Both the position numbers and the translations under genes were made by a program. The notes below the pieces were generated by a model that was not told the origin of the DNA, made no database searches, and saw only the letters and a list, made by a program, of their open reading frames with translations. A stretch of 64,000 bases of DNA, taken from positions 682,001 through 746,000 of the forward strand of contig CAVWGP010000004.1 in NCBI GenBank assembly GCA_963754645.1. The letters are read 5' to 3'. This DNA comes from CAVWGP01 sp963754645. GTDB lineage: Bacteria > Pseudomonadota > Alphaproteobacteria > Bin65. Position 1 is the stretch's first letter. Each line of letters starts with the position of its first letter. Below, piece by piece: positions 44,903 to 53,776 of this stretch.

Positions 44903-46201
44903 ATGGGTCACTGGATGTCGCGTTACCGCTTGCCGGCGCTCGCCGCCGCCGCGCTGACCGTCGGCGCCGTTGGATTGGCGGCCCTGTTCGCCGGCGTAGC
45001 ACCGGTCGAAAGCCAAAGCGGGCGGCAGCCGGCGCCGATCGCTTTGGACGCGGTGGCCTCGCCGCGGCCGTGGACCCGCTTTGGCGGCTGGCCGGCGCGC
45101 GACTACAGCGCCTACAACACGCTGGCCGAAACCAAATCGCCGCCGCCGCCCAAGCCCGATACGCCGCGCAAGCTCGCCGCGCCGATCGCGGGCGACGCCA
45201 ACAAGGGACGCGAGCTCGCATTCGACCGCGCCCGCGGCGGCGCGTGCCTGGCGTGCCACATCATGGGGCAAGCGGGCGCCAACGTGCCGGGCAATGTCGG
45301 CCCCGATCTCTCGGAGCTTGGCAATGCCGGCCGCGAAGATGAGTGGCTCTTCAACTATGTCTACGATCCGCGCGTCTACAATTCGGAGTCGGTCATGCCG
45401 CCCTGGGGCGCGCATGGCGTATTCAGCGAGGAAGAAATCGGCCACATCGTCGTTTTCCTCAAGACGCTCAAGACCAAGGTCGTGTTCCGCAACCCGGTGG
45501 ACGATCCGGCCAAGCGCCCGGCGCCGGTCGAGGACCGCGACAATCTCGATCCCTTGGTCAATCCCGGCATATGGGCGGTCGACAAGGCGAAAGAGCTATA
45601 CGCGGCCAAGGGTCCGCGCGGCGGCGCCTGCGTGACCTGCCACGCCAACGCCGACGAGCGCTTCAAAAGCTGGGCCGCCGCGATGCCAAAATGGGAGCCG
45701 CGGCTCAACAAGGTCATCGGCGTCGAGGAATTCGTTTTCCGCCACGCCAAGGCGACGACGGGCCACGAATGGCCGATGGAGACCGAGCCGAACATCGCAA
45801 TGGCGGTCTTTTTGCGCCACCTCGCCAACGGCTCGCCGATCGCTGTCGATATCGCCAACGGGCCGGCCAAGGCCGCGGCCGATCGCGGCAAGGCGCTGAT
45901 GGAGCGCAAGATCGGCCAGCTCAATTTCGCGTGCTTCGATTGTCATCTGCCGGCCCGCGGCGCGCTCAAATGGATTCGCGGCCAGTGGCTCGGCGAAAGC
46001 AAGGGACAATTGCCGCATTTCCCCACGTGGCGCACCAGCCGGCAGGAAGTGTGGACGATCCAGAAGCGCTTCCAGTGGTGCAACGTCGCCGTGCAAGCCA
46101 ACGAGCTGGTGCCCGAGGCGCCGGCCTATGGCGAGATCGAGCTCTATCTGTCGTCGCTCAACAACGGCTTGCGGCTCAACGTCCCGGGCATCCGGCACTG
46201 A
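44903..46201 (+). CDS. soxXA: SoxXA fusion: triheme c-type cytochrome that loads thiosulfate onto SoxY
   Basis: 432 residues joining two usually separate subunits. An N-terminal membrane segment or signal (about 11-30) precedes the SoxX part, which has heme motif CLACH (115-119), GNVGPDLS, axial M165 in SVMPPWG and HIVVFLKTLK. The SoxA part follows after a short linker (from about 222): CVTCH (243-247), CFDCH (344-348), ligand Cys393 in FQWCNVAVQ and the C-terminal YGEIELYLSSLNNGLRLNVPG. No separate soxX or soxA is present in the cluster. GGGGAG precedes ATG 44903. Confidence 0.93.
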   Translation: MGHWMSRYRLPALAAAALTVGAVGLAALFAGVAPVESQSGRQPAPIALDAVASPRPWTRFGGWPARDYSAYNTLAETKSPPPPKPDTPRKLAAPIAGDANKGRELAFDRARGGACLACHIMGQAGANVPGNVGPDLSELGNAGREDEWLFNYVYDPRVYNSESVMPPWGAHGVFSEEEIGHIVVFLKTLKTKVVFRNPVDDPAKRPAPVEDRDNLDPLVNPGIWAVDKAKELYAAKGPRGGACVTCHANADERFKSWAAAMPKWEPRLNKVIGVEEFVFRHAKATTGHEWPMETEPNIAMAVFLRHLANGSPIAVDIANGPAKAAADRGKALMERKIGQLNFACFDCHLPARGALKWIRGQWLGESKGQLPHFPTWRTSRQEVWTIQKRFQWCNVAVQANELVPEAPAYGEIELYLSSLNNGLRLNVPGIRH

Positions 46202-46232
46202 GCGGCGCGCCGATCCGGCGGGAGACAAGGCC

Positions 46233-47921
46233 ATGCTGACCCGTCGCGATTTCCTGCAAGTCGCCGCCGCCGCCGCCGCGCTCACCGCCGGCACGGCGCC
46301 GTTCGCGAAGCTCGCCGCGCAACAGCGCATCGGCCAGGACGACATTCTGCGCTTCGAGCCGCTGGGGCAGGTGACGCTGCTGCATTTCACCGACATTCAC
46401 GCGCAGCTCTTGCCGATCCATTTCCGCGAGCCGGAGATCAATCTCGGCGTCGGCTTGTCGAAGGGCCTGCCGCCGCATCTCAGCGGCCAGCAAATGCTCG
46501 ATCATTTTAAGCTGCCGGCGCGCTCCGCCGAAGCCCATGCGCTGACGCACGGCGATTTCGAGGCGCTCGCCAAGACCTATGGCAGGATCGGCGGCCTCGA
46601 TCGCATGGCGACGCTGGTCAAGGCGGTCCGCGCCGCGCGGCCGGGCCGCGTCTTGCTGCTCGATGGCGGCGACACGTGGCAGGGTTCGTTCACGTCGAAC
46701 GCGACCAGGGGCGAGGACATGGTCGTCGCCATGAACGCGCTCGGCGTCGACGCCATGTCGGCCCATTGGGAATTCACGCACGGCGCCGAGCGGGTGAAAG
46801 AGCTTGTTGCAAAGCTGAAATTTCCGTTTCTCGCCGGCAATGTGCGCGATACCGAATGGAACGAGGACGTCTTCAAGCACACCGAAGTCTTCGAGCGCGG
46901 CGGGCTCAAGATCGCCGTCATCGGCCAGGCCTTCCCCTATACGCCGGTCGCCAATCCGCGTTACCTGATTCCGAAATGGTCCTTCGGCATCCAGGAGGAA
47001 CAGGTGCAAAAGCGCGTCGCGGCGGCGCGCCAGGGCGGCGCCGATCTCGTCGTGCTGCTGAGCCATAACGGGTTCGACGTCGACCGCAAGCTCGCAGGGC
47101 GCGTCGCGGGCATCGACGTGATCCTGACCGCGCACACGCACGACGCCTTGCCGGAGGCGGTCAAGGTCGGCGCGACGCTGCTGGTCGCCTCGGGCTCGCA
47201 CGGCAAGTTCCTCTCGCGCCTCGATCTCGAGGTGAAGGACAAGCGCGTCGCCGGTTTCCGCTACAAGCTGATGCCGGTCTTTTCCGACGCCGTCGCGCCG
47301 GACGCCGAGATGGCGGCCGTCATCAAGCGAATTCGCGCGCCGCACGAGGCGATGCTGGGCCGCGTCCTCGGCAAAACCGAATCGCTGCTGTACCGGCGGG
47401 GCAATTTCAACGGCACTTTCGACGATCTCATCTGCCAGGCGCTGCTGGCCGGGCGCGATGCCGAGATTGCCTTGTCCCCGGGTTTCCGCTGGGGCGCCAC
47501 GCTCTTGCCGGGCGCCGATATCACGGCCGAGGATGTCTACAACCAAACCGCGATCACCTATCCCAACGCCTACCGCAACGAAATGACCGGCGCGTTCCTC
47601 AAGGACGTGCTGGAAGACGTGGCGGACAATCTGTTCAATCCCGATCCCTACTATCAGCAGGGCGGCGACATGGTGCGCTGCGGCGGGCTCGGCTACACGA
47701 TCGATATCGGCCAGCCGATCGGCAAGCGCATCTCCGGCATGACCGTGCTCAGGACCGGCAAGCCGGTCGAACCCGATGCGAAATACATCGTCGCCGGCTG
47801 GGCCTCGGTCAACGAAGGAACCCAGGGGCCGCCGGTGTGGGACGTGGTGATGAAGCACATCGAGACGCAAAAAACCGTGCGCGTCGCGCCCAACCGCAGC
47901 ATCAAGATCGTCGGCGTATAG
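46233..47921 (+). CDS. soxB: SoxB, dimanganese thiosulfohydrolase
   Basis: 562 residues. Tat motif TRRDFLQVAA; metallophosphoesterase-type metal motifs TDIHAQ, GGDTWQGS, LLSHNGFD and TAHTHD; 5'-nucleotidase-like C-terminal domain from about 380. It hydrolyses sulfate from SoxY-bound thiosulfonate. GGGAGACAAGG precedes ATG 46233. Length is normal. Confidence 0.96.
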   Translation: MLTRRDFLQVAAAAAALTAGTAPFAKLAAQQRIGQDDILRFEPLGQVTLLHFTDIHAQLLPIHFREPEINLGVGLSKGLPPHLSGQQMLDHFKLPARSAEAHALTHGDFEALAKTYGRIGGLDRMATLVKAVRAARPGRVLLLDGGDTWQGSFTSNATRGEDMVVAMNALGVDAMSAHWEFTHGAERVKELVAKLKFPFLAGNVRDTEWNEDVFKHTEVFERGGLKIAVIGQAFPYTPVANPRYLIPKWSFGIQEEQVQKRVAAARQGGADLVVLLSHNGFDVDRKLAGRVAGIDVILTAHTHDALPEAVKVGATLLVASGSHGKFLSRLDLEVKDKRVAGFRYKLMPVFSDAVAPDAEMAAVIKRIRAPHEAMLGRVLGKTESLLYRRGNFNGTFDDLICQALLAGRDAEIALSPGFRWGATLLPGADITAEDVYNQTAITYPNAYRNEMTGAFLKDVLEDVADNLFNPDPYYQQGGDMVRCGGLGYTIDIGQPIGKRISGMTVLRTGKPVEPDAKYIVAGWASVNEGTQGPPVWDVVMKHIETQKTVRVAPNRSIKIVGV

Positions 47922-47933
47922 CGCGGGCCGGGC

Positions 47934-48668
47934 ATGGCGGGGCTTGATGTCTCCTATTTCGGCGCGCTGCTCGCCGGCCTGCTGAGCTTCGTGTCGCCCT
48001 GCGTTTTGCCGCTGGTGCCGCCCTATCTGTGCTTTCTCGGCGGCGTCAGCTACGGGCAATTGAGCGCCGGCGGTGACGCGCTGGAGCCGGTGGCGCGCCG
48101 CGTCTTGCTGCGCGCCATCGCCTTCGTGTTCGGCTTCACGACGATCTTCGTCCTGCTCGGCCTCGGCGCCGCCGCGATCGGCCCGGCCTTGCCGGGTTAC
48201 GCGGTCCAGATCGCCGGCGCCGTCATCGTCGCGATGGGCCTGCATTTTCTCGGCGTCTTCAAGCTCGGCTTCCTGTTCCGCGAGCTGCGCTTCAACCGCG
48301 TGGCCAAGCCGGCGAGCCTGCTCGGCGCCTATGTCGTCGGCCTGGCTTTCGCCTTCGGCTGGACGCCGTGCGCCGGACCGGTGCTGGGCGCGATCACGAC
48401 CGTGGCGGCTCAGACCAAGGACGTGGCGCAGGGCGGCATCCTGCTGGCGATCTACGCGCTCGGCATCGGCCTGCCGTTCCTCGCCGCCGCCGCGGCGGCG
48501 CCGTGGTTCCTGCGCGTCATGCAACGCTTCCGGCGCCGGATGAAATACGTCGAATGGGCGATGGGCGGCTTCCTCGTCGCCGTCGGCCTGTTGCTCATGG
48601 CCGGCGCGTTCCAGGACATCGGGTTCTGGCTGTACCGCAATGTCCCGGTGTTTCAGCGCATCGGCTGA
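47934..48668 (+). CDS. soxV: CcdA/SoxV, membrane thiol-disulfide transporter
   Basis: 244 residues, six membrane helices. Redox cysteines are in VSPCVLPLVPPY (with the Pro-rich loop) and FGWTPCAGPV. It passes electrons from cytoplasmic thioredoxin to periplasmic SoxW/SoxS, keeping SoxYZ and apo-cytochromes reduced. It begins 12 bases after soxB. Confidence 0.94.
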   Translation: MAGLDVSYFGALLAGLLSFVSPCVLPLVPPYLCFLGGVSYGQLSAGGDALEPVARRVLLRAIAFVFGFTTIFVLLGLGAAAIGPALPGYAVQIAGAVIVAMGLHFLGVFKLGFLFRELRFNRVAKPASLLGAYVVGLAFAFGWTPCAGPVLGAITTVAAQTKDVAQGGILLAIYALGIGLPFLAAAAAAPWFLRVMQRFRRRMKYVEWAMGGFLVAVGLLLMAGAFQDIGFWLYRNVPVFQRIG

Positions 48669-48790
48669 GCGCGCGGTCGGCGGAACGTCGATCGGCGGCC
48701 GGCACAAACAAGCCTGTGATTGGACAAGCGTTCGGCAATGGCCGACACTGGCGGCTCGATCGTGCTTCAGCGACGGCGCGGAATCCGACC

Positions 48791-49399
48791 ATGCTTGGCA
48801 AGCGACTGACCTTCGCAATCGCGGCGTGCATCGCGCTGCTCGGCTGTGCCGGCGCAGCGCCGGCGCAGGCACCGGCGCTCGGCGACAACGGGCTCTACGT
48901 GCAGCCCTGGTTCCTGGCCAGCTTCCTCGATCTGCGCGACGATCACGCCGAGGCGGCACAGAAGGGCAAGCGGCTGGCCGTCTTGTGGGAGCAGCGCGAT
49001 TGCCCCTATTGCAAGGACACGCATCTCGTCAATCTCGCGAAACCGGAAATCCGCGACTACATCCGGAAGCATTTCGAGGTTCTCCAGCTCGACATCCGGG
49101 GCGCGCGCAAGGTCAAGGATTTTGACGGCGAAGAGCTCGGCGAAAAGGCGCTGGCGCGGAAATACGGCGTGCGCTTCACGCCGACGATCCAGTATTTCCC
49201 GCTCGCCATCGGCGAAAGCCCGGCCGCCGGCAACACGCTGGAGGTCGCGCGCATGCCGGGCTATCTGCGGCCGTTTCCGTTTTACGCGATGTTCCAGTTC
49301 GTCCGGGAAGACGCCCACAAGACCGCGGGCTTCCGCGAATTCCTGAAGCTGCGCCACGACGAATCCGTGAAGCGCGGCGGCACGGCGCATACCTGGTGA
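48791..49399 (+). CDS. soxW: SoxW-type periplasmic thioredoxin
   Basis: 202 residues with a signal peptide (lipobox-like LLGCAG near residue 18), redox motif CPYC in EQRDCPYCKDTH and cis-Pro FTPTIQYFPL. It accepts electrons from SoxV. Start ATG 48791. The gap before it is 122 bases, but it is in line with soxV. Confidence 0.9.
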   Translation: MLGKRLTFAIAACIALLGCAGAAPAQAPALGDNGLYVQPWFLASFLDLRDDHAEAAQKGKRLAVLWEQRDCPYCKDTHLVNLAKPEIRDYIRKHFEVLQLDIRGARKVKDFDGEELGEKALARKYGVRFTPTIQYFPLAIGESPAAGNTLEVARMPGYLRPFPFYAMFQFVREDAHKTAGFREFLKLRHDESVKRGGTAHTW

Positions 49400-49436
49400 G
49401 CGCCGAACGGCAAGCCTTGCATAACGAAAGCAGGTC

Positions 49437-50519
49437 ATGGACAGCGGCACGCTCATCGCCTTGAGCGGTTTCGGCATCGGGCTCTTGTTCGGCGCCGTCG
49501 TGCAGCGGTCGAATTTCTGCGCCATGGGCGCGATCTCGGACGCCGTTGCGCTCGGCGACGGGCGCCGGCTGCGCGCCTGGCTGCTCGCCATCGCCGTGGC
49601 GACGCTCGGCACCAACGCCCTCATGCTGGGCGGCGTCGTGCCGGTGGAAAAAAGCTTTTACCTGGCGCCGCGTATCGCGTGGCTCGCCTTGCCCATCGGC
49701 GGCGCGCTGTTCGGCTTCGGCATGGTGCTGGCGGGCGGCTGCGCCAGCCGCACGGTCGTTCGCGTCGGCGCCGGCAGCCTCAAGAGCCTCGTCGTGTTCC
49801 TCGTCATGGGCCTGGTCGGTTACGCGGCGGCGCGCGGCATTCTGTATTTCCCGCGCACGGCGATCGAGTCGGCGGGGAGCGATCTCGCGCGCCTCGGCCT
49901 GACGAGCCAATCCTTGCCGGCGCTGGCGGCGCGCGTGTTCGGGGCCAGCGCGGCGGCCGCGACCGGCATCGGCGCCGCGCTCGTCGCCGCGGCCTTGACG
50001 GCCTGGTGTTTCGCGGATGGCGCCTTCCGCCGCAGCGCGCGCGACATCGGCGCCGGCTTGGCGCTCGGCGCGCTCGTCGTCGCCGGCTGGGCGGCGACCG
50101 GCTGGCTCGGCGCCGACGAATTCGATCCGCAGCCGCCGGTCTCGCTGACGCTGGTCTTTCCGGTGGGCGAGACGCTGCAATATTTGATGACGTTCACCGG
50201 CGCCAAACTGTCCTTCGGCGTCGCCGTTGTCGGCGGAACCTTGGCCGGCAGTCTGGCCGCCGCGCTCGCCAGCCGGACCTTCCGCGTCGAAATCTTCGCC
50301 GATCGCGCCGACATGCTGCGCCACATCGCCGGCGGCGCGCTGATGGGCTTCGGCGGGGTGATCGCTGCGGGCTGCACGGTGGGCCAGGGCCTGACCGGCG
50401 TATCGACCTTGGCGCTCGGTAGCCTTCTCGCCTTCGCCGGCATCGTCGCCGGCGCCGTCACCGCCGTCAAATTCCTGATCTGGCGTATGGAGCGCGCGTC
50501 GCTCGATCACGGCATTTGA
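49437..50519 (+). CDS. soxT: SoxT / YeeE-YedE family sulfur compound transporter
   Basis: 360 residues, about ten membrane helices in two repeats. Conserved cysteines and motifs: NFCAMGAISD, GCASRTVVRVGAGSLKSL and GCTVGQGLTGVSTLALGS, which are the thiosulfate/sulfur-binding elements of the YeeE/TsuA family. Here the two halves are in one protein. It likely imports thiosulfate or related sulfur species for oxidation or regulation. Confidence 0.9.
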   Translation: MDSGTLIALSGFGIGLLFGAVVQRSNFCAMGAISDAVALGDGRRLRAWLLAIAVATLGTNALMLGGVVPVEKSFYLAPRIAWLALPIGGALFGFGMVLAGGCASRTVVRVGAGSLKSLVVFLVMGLVGYAAARGILYFPRTAIESAGSDLARLGLTSQSLPALAARVFGASAAAATGIGAALVAAALTAWCFADGAFRRSARDIGAGLALGALVVAGWAATGWLGADEFDPQPPVSLTLVFPVGETLQYLMTFTGAKLSFGVAVVGGTLAGSLAAALASRTFRVEIFADRADMLRHIAGGALMGFGGVIAAGCTVGQGLTGVSTLALGSLLAFAGIVAGAVTAVKFLIWRMERASLDHGI

Positions 50520-50524
50520 GTCGG

Positions 50525-51460
50525 CTAATTCGCCGTGCCGCGCGCCCGGTCGAGCCAAACGTCGTGCCGCGGACCCTTGGGAAACTGCGCCGTCAGGAAG
50601 TCGAGAAAGAGCCGGGTCTTGATCGGCAGCAATTTGCGGCTGGGAAAGACCACGGAAACGCCGACGTCGCCGACGAACCAATCGTCCAGAACGGTGCGGA
50701 GCCGTCCGGCCGCCAAAGGACGCCATGCATTGAAGGACGGCTGAATGCCAATTCCGATGCCGTCGATCGCCGCATCGCACAGCAATTGATTGTGGTTCGA
50801 TTGGAGCGTGCTCGCGATCGCAATGTGCTCGGTTTTGCCGTTGCGCGCGAACGGCCAGCCGTTGCGCCAACGATGCGTGGTCGATTGCAAGCAGCGGTGC
50901 GCCAACAAGTCGGCGGGTTGCTTCGGCGTGCCGGCGCGCTTCAAATAACTCGGCGCGGCACAGACGAGGTAGCGCGCGGTTGCGAGCTTGCGCTCGACGA
51001 GCGACGGTTCGAGCGGCCGATTGACGATGCGGACCGACAGATCGAACTCCTCGCCGATCAAATCGACGTAGCGGTTCGTCACATGAATTTCGACGCTGAT
51101 GTCGGCATAGTCGCGCATGAAGGCCTGCACGACGGGACGCAGCTCGACGGCGCCGAAAAACAGCGGCGCCGAAATGCGCAACAAGCCGCGCGGCTGGCGG
51201 CCGTAGGACGCCGCGGCCGTTTCCGCGCTCTCGATTTCGCTCAGCAGATCGATGCAGCGCTCGTAATAAACGGCGCCCGGCTCGGTAACGCTGAACCGGC
51301 GCGCATTGCGGTTGATCAGGCGCGTGCCGATCCGGTGTTCGAGGCTCTGAATATGCTTGGTCACGGTTGCGGTCGAAATCTTGAGCTGCTTGGCGGCGCG
51401 CGTGAAATTCTTCAGCTCGACGACCTTGACGAAGGCTCGCATGCCGGCAAGCGTATCCAT
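50525..51460 (-). CDS. LysR-family regulator at the sox locus
   Basis: 311 residues: HTH (about 1-60: MDTLAGMRAFVKVVELKNFTRAAKQLKIS), effector domain from about 90. It belongs to the group that uses MRAFVKVVE. It is convergent with soxT and divergent from the DsrE remnant, and a short palindrome lies just upstream (51473-51487). Its targets might be the sox or fcc units. Confidence 0.92.
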   Translation of the reverse strand: MDTLAGMRAFVKVVELKNFTRAAKQLKISTATVTKHIQSLEHRIGTRLINRNARRFSVTEPGAVYYERCIDLLSEIESAETAAASYGRQPRGLLRISAPLFFGAVELRPVVQAFMRDYADISVEIHVTNRYVDLIGEEFDLSVRIVNRPLEPSLVERKLATARYLVCAAPSYLKRAGTPKQPADLLAHRCLQSTTHRWRNGWPFARNGKTEHIAIASTLQSNHNQLLCDAAIDGIGIGIQPSFNAWRPLAAGRLRTVLDDWFVGDVGVSVVFPSRKLLPIKTRLFLDFLTAQFPKGPRHDVWLDRARGTAN

Positions 51461-51472
51461 GGCGTTCCTACG

Positions 51473-51487
51473 TTTCGAAAATCGAAA
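51473..51487. promoter_or_regulatory. Palindromic operator candidate upstream of LysR
   Basis: TTTCGA-AAA-TCGAAA, perfect 6-base arms with 3-base spacer, 13 bases before the LysR ATG. LysR proteins typically bind T-N11-A palindromes near their own promoter. Short, so chance is possible. Confidence 0.4.
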
Positions 51488-51659
51488 ACAACCGTTTCGC
51501 GGCAGGCCGATTTTCAAAACGGCCGCGATGTGCGACAGCGGAGTCTCGATGAGACCGCGCCGCCGGCGGTTCAGGCTCGGCTTGCTCGGCAGAATAGACG
51601 GAATGCGGCCCGTGCTGCAAAGCGGCGAGTGGCGAACCGCGACATGGAGAACCTTTCCG

Positions 51660-51743
51660 ATGGCGAAATATATTCTGATCGAATCGCGCGACCCATTCGA
51701 ATGCAATCCGGCATTGCTGAATTGCGGGGCGGGCGATGCCTGA
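51660..51743 (+). pseudogene. N-terminal remnant of a DsrE-like gene
   Basis: 27 codons: MAKYILIESRDPFECN is the start typical of DsrE/TusD-like sulfur-relay proteins in alphaproteobacteria, normally about 115-130 residues. After about 16 residues the similarity ends and the frame runs to a stop that overlaps the next ATG. A deletion appears to have fused the remnant to the following small gene. Confidence 0.55.
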
Positions 51744-51999
51744 ATTGGTGAGCTTGCTGACCGTTCAATTCCTCGATTGGGTTGCTGCGCGACCGCGAAG
51801 CTACGCCGAGACAATCGATGCGTGGCGGACCCGTTGCCCCCGGCTTTCGGTGTGGGAGGATGCGAATATCGACGGTTTGATTTCCGTGTCGCCCGACGGA
51901 TGCAAGTTGGTGAGCCTCACGCCTCTCGGCCGGCAGGTTCTCGAAGCACGGCGGCGATCGGCCGAGTCTGAGCCTGTCGGCAATTCGGGAGCGTCCTGA
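51736..51999 (+). CDS. Small conserved hypothetical protein
   Basis: 87 residues with protein-like composition: FLDWVAARPRSYAETIDAWRTRCPRLSVWEDA, then VSLTPLGRQVLEA, which looks like a small winged-helix. The start overlaps the DsrE remnant's stop. Its position between dsrE and fccAB suggests a sulfur-linked role, unproven. Confidence 0.6.
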   Translation: MPELVSLLTVQFLDWVAARPRSYAETIDAWRTRCPRLSVWEDANIDGLISVSPDGCKLVSLTPLGRQVLEARRRSAESEPVGNSGAS

Positions 52000-52050
52000 C
52001 GAGCGGCGCCGAATTTGGCGCGCGCGGGATAAGTTTGGCGACCTTTGGCT

Positions 52051-52078
52051 TTGTCAAATTGCGGTTTCGGAATATGAT
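52051..52078 (+). promoter_or_regulatory. Candidate fccA promoter matching the soxY promoter
   Basis: TTGTCA (52051-52056), 16-base spacer, TATGAT (52073-52078), 63 bases before the fccA ATG. The same hexamers and spacing, and the GAATATGAT end, appear before soxY. Confidence 0.6.
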
Positions 52079-52141
52079 GTCGGACGATCCGCGGGTGTAG
52101 CCTCAACGACTGGCGCAACTTCTGAGTCAGGGAGCTGGAAT

Positions 52142-52438
52142 ATGAAACTGAAGAATGCGGTCTATTTGGGACTGGCACTGTGCGCTATCGCGGGCGGCAC
52201 GGCATTCGCGCAGGATGGGCGCGTGCTGGCCATGTCGTGCCTCAACTGCCACGGCCCGGGCGGCGCCAGCCCCGGCGAGATTCCCAAGATCAACGGCAAG
52301 ACCGAGACGTCGCTCAAAATGACGATGATCGATTTTCGCGAAGGCAAGCGTGCGGCGACGGTGATGACCCGGCTGATGAAGGGCTATTCCGACGCCGAGA
52401 TCGACGCCGTCGCCAAATATATCGCAACCTTGAAGTAG
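52142..52438 (+). CDS. fccA: Flavocytochrome c sulfide dehydrogenase, cytochrome subunit
   Basis: 98 residues: signal peptide (cleavage near AFAQD), single heme CLNCH (Cys33-His37), and a C-terminal MKGYSDAEIDAVAKYIATL. A small monoheme FccA rather than the larger diheme SoxE. It receives electrons from FccB. Confidence 0.92.
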   Translation: MKLKNAVYLGLALCAIAGGTAFAQDGRVLAMSCLNCHGPGGASPGEIPKINGKTETSLKMTMIDFREGKRAATVMTRLMKGYSDAEIDAVAKYIATLK

Positions 52439-52448
52439 GAGACGCGCG

Positions 52449-53732
52449 ATGACGACAATCTCACGGCGGAATTTCGCGGCCGGCATCGGCGCCGCGACGG
52501 CGCTGGCCGGGTTGGCCGAGGGCGCTTTGGCGCAAGGCGCGGCGCGGCGTTCGCGCGTCGTCGTTGTCGGCGGCGGCTTCGGCGGCGCCGCCACGGCCAA
52601 ATATATCCGCATGCTCGACAAGAACGTCCAGGTGACGCTGATCGAGCCGAGCCAGACTTTCTACACCTGTCCGTTCAGCAATCTCGTGCTCGGCGGCCTC
52701 AAGACGATGAACAATATCGCCCAGAACTACAACGCGCTGCGCGGGCGCTGGGGCGCAACCGTCGTGCACGACTTGGCGGCCAAGGTCGATGCGGCGAAGA
52801 AAACGGTGACGCTGCGCGGCGGCGCCACGCTCAACTACGACAAGCTCGTGCTCTCGCCCGGCATCGATCTCAAATGGGGCGCCATTGCCGGTTACGACGA
52901 GAAGGCGTCCGAAGCGCTGCCCCATGCCTGGAAGGCCGGGCCGCAAACCATGCTGCTGCGCCGCCAGCTCGAAGCGATGAAAGACGGCGGCGTGTTTCTC
53001 ATGTCGGTGCCGGCCGATCCGTTCCGTTGCCCGCCCGGGCCCTATGAACGCATCAGCATGGTCGCGCATTACCTGAAATCGAAGAAGCCGAAATCGAAAA
53101 TTCTCGTGCTCGACGCCAAGGAGAATTTTTCCAAGCAAGGCCTGTTCATGGCTGGCTGGAAGGCGCTTTACGGCGCGATGATCGAGTGGGTGCCGATCTC
53201 GAAGGACGGCAAGGTCACCAAGGTCGACGTCAAGGAAAAGCAGGTCGAGTGCGAGCTGGGCGCCAAGCACAAGGGCGACGTCATCAACATCGTCCCGCCG
53301 CAAAAGGCCGCGGCGATCGCGGCGGCGGCCGGCGTGGCCCAAGGCGATTGGTGCCCGATCAATGCCGCGACGTTCGAATCGACCCTGCAAAAGGACATTC
53401 ACGTCATCGGCGACGCCTCGATCGCGGCGCCGATGCCGAAATCCGGGTTCTCGGCGTCAAGCCAGGGCAAAGTCACCGCGGCCGCGATCGTCGCCATGCT
53501 GCAGGGCAAGGAGCCCTCGGCCGCGTCTTTCGCCAATACCTGCTACAGCCTGGTCGGCCCGGATTACGGCATTTCGGTCGCCGCGGTTTACCGCGCCGAG
53601 GGCGGCAAGATGGTCCAGGTCCCCGGTTCGGGCGGCGTCAGCCCCGCCGACGCCAATGCCGAATTCCGCAAGGCCGAGGCGCGCTATGCCGATGGCTGGT
53701 ATCGCTCCAACGCGGCGGAAGTCTGGGGCTGA
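52449..53732 (+). CDS. fccB: Flavocytochrome c sulfide dehydrogenase, flavoprotein
   Basis: 427 residues. Tat motif SRRNFAAGIGAA; FAD motif VVVVGGGFGGAATAKYI; active-site cysteines in FYTCPFSNLV and in the middle PFRCPPGPYERI region; C-terminal FCSD domain with FANTCYSLVGPDYGISVA. It oxidises sulfide to sulfur or polysulfide in the periplasm. Eleven bases after fccA. Length standard. Confidence 0.95.
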   Translation: MTTISRRNFAAGIGAATALAGLAEGALAQGAARRSRVVVVGGGFGGAATAKYIRMLDKNVQVTLIEPSQTFYTCPFSNLVLGGLKTMNNIAQNYNALRGRWGATVVHDLAAKVDAAKKTVTLRGGATLNYDKLVLSPGIDLKWGAIAGYDEKASEALPHAWKAGPQTMLLRRQLEAMKDGGVFLMSVPADPFRCPPGPYERISMVAHYLKSKKPKSKILVLDAKENFSKQGLFMAGWKALYGAMIEWVPISKDGKVTKVDVKEKQVECELGAKHKGDVINIVPPQKAAAIAAAAGVAQGDWCPINAATFESTLQKDIHVIGDASIAAPMPKSGFSASSQGKVTAAAIVAMLQGKEPSAASFANTCYSLVGPDYGISVAAVYRAEGGKMVQVPGSGGVSPADANAEFRKAEARYADGWYRSNAAEVWG

Positions 53733-53776
53733 GTCCTCTTGAGTTCATCGCCGCCGGATGACCATATCCGGCGGCG

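Noticed and set aside
44038..46201. soxX and soxA as two overlapping genes
   Set aside because: No stop codon, start codon with ribosome site or frame change was seen in the linker near 45550-45570, so a fusion is the simplest reading.
46176..48959. A 927-codon minus-strand frame
   Set aside because: Antisense to soxB, soxV and soxW with low-complexity composition; the plus-strand genes carry all the family motifs.
51473..51743. A terminator or small RNA upstream of the DsrE remnant
   Set aside because: No GC-rich stem with a T run was found.
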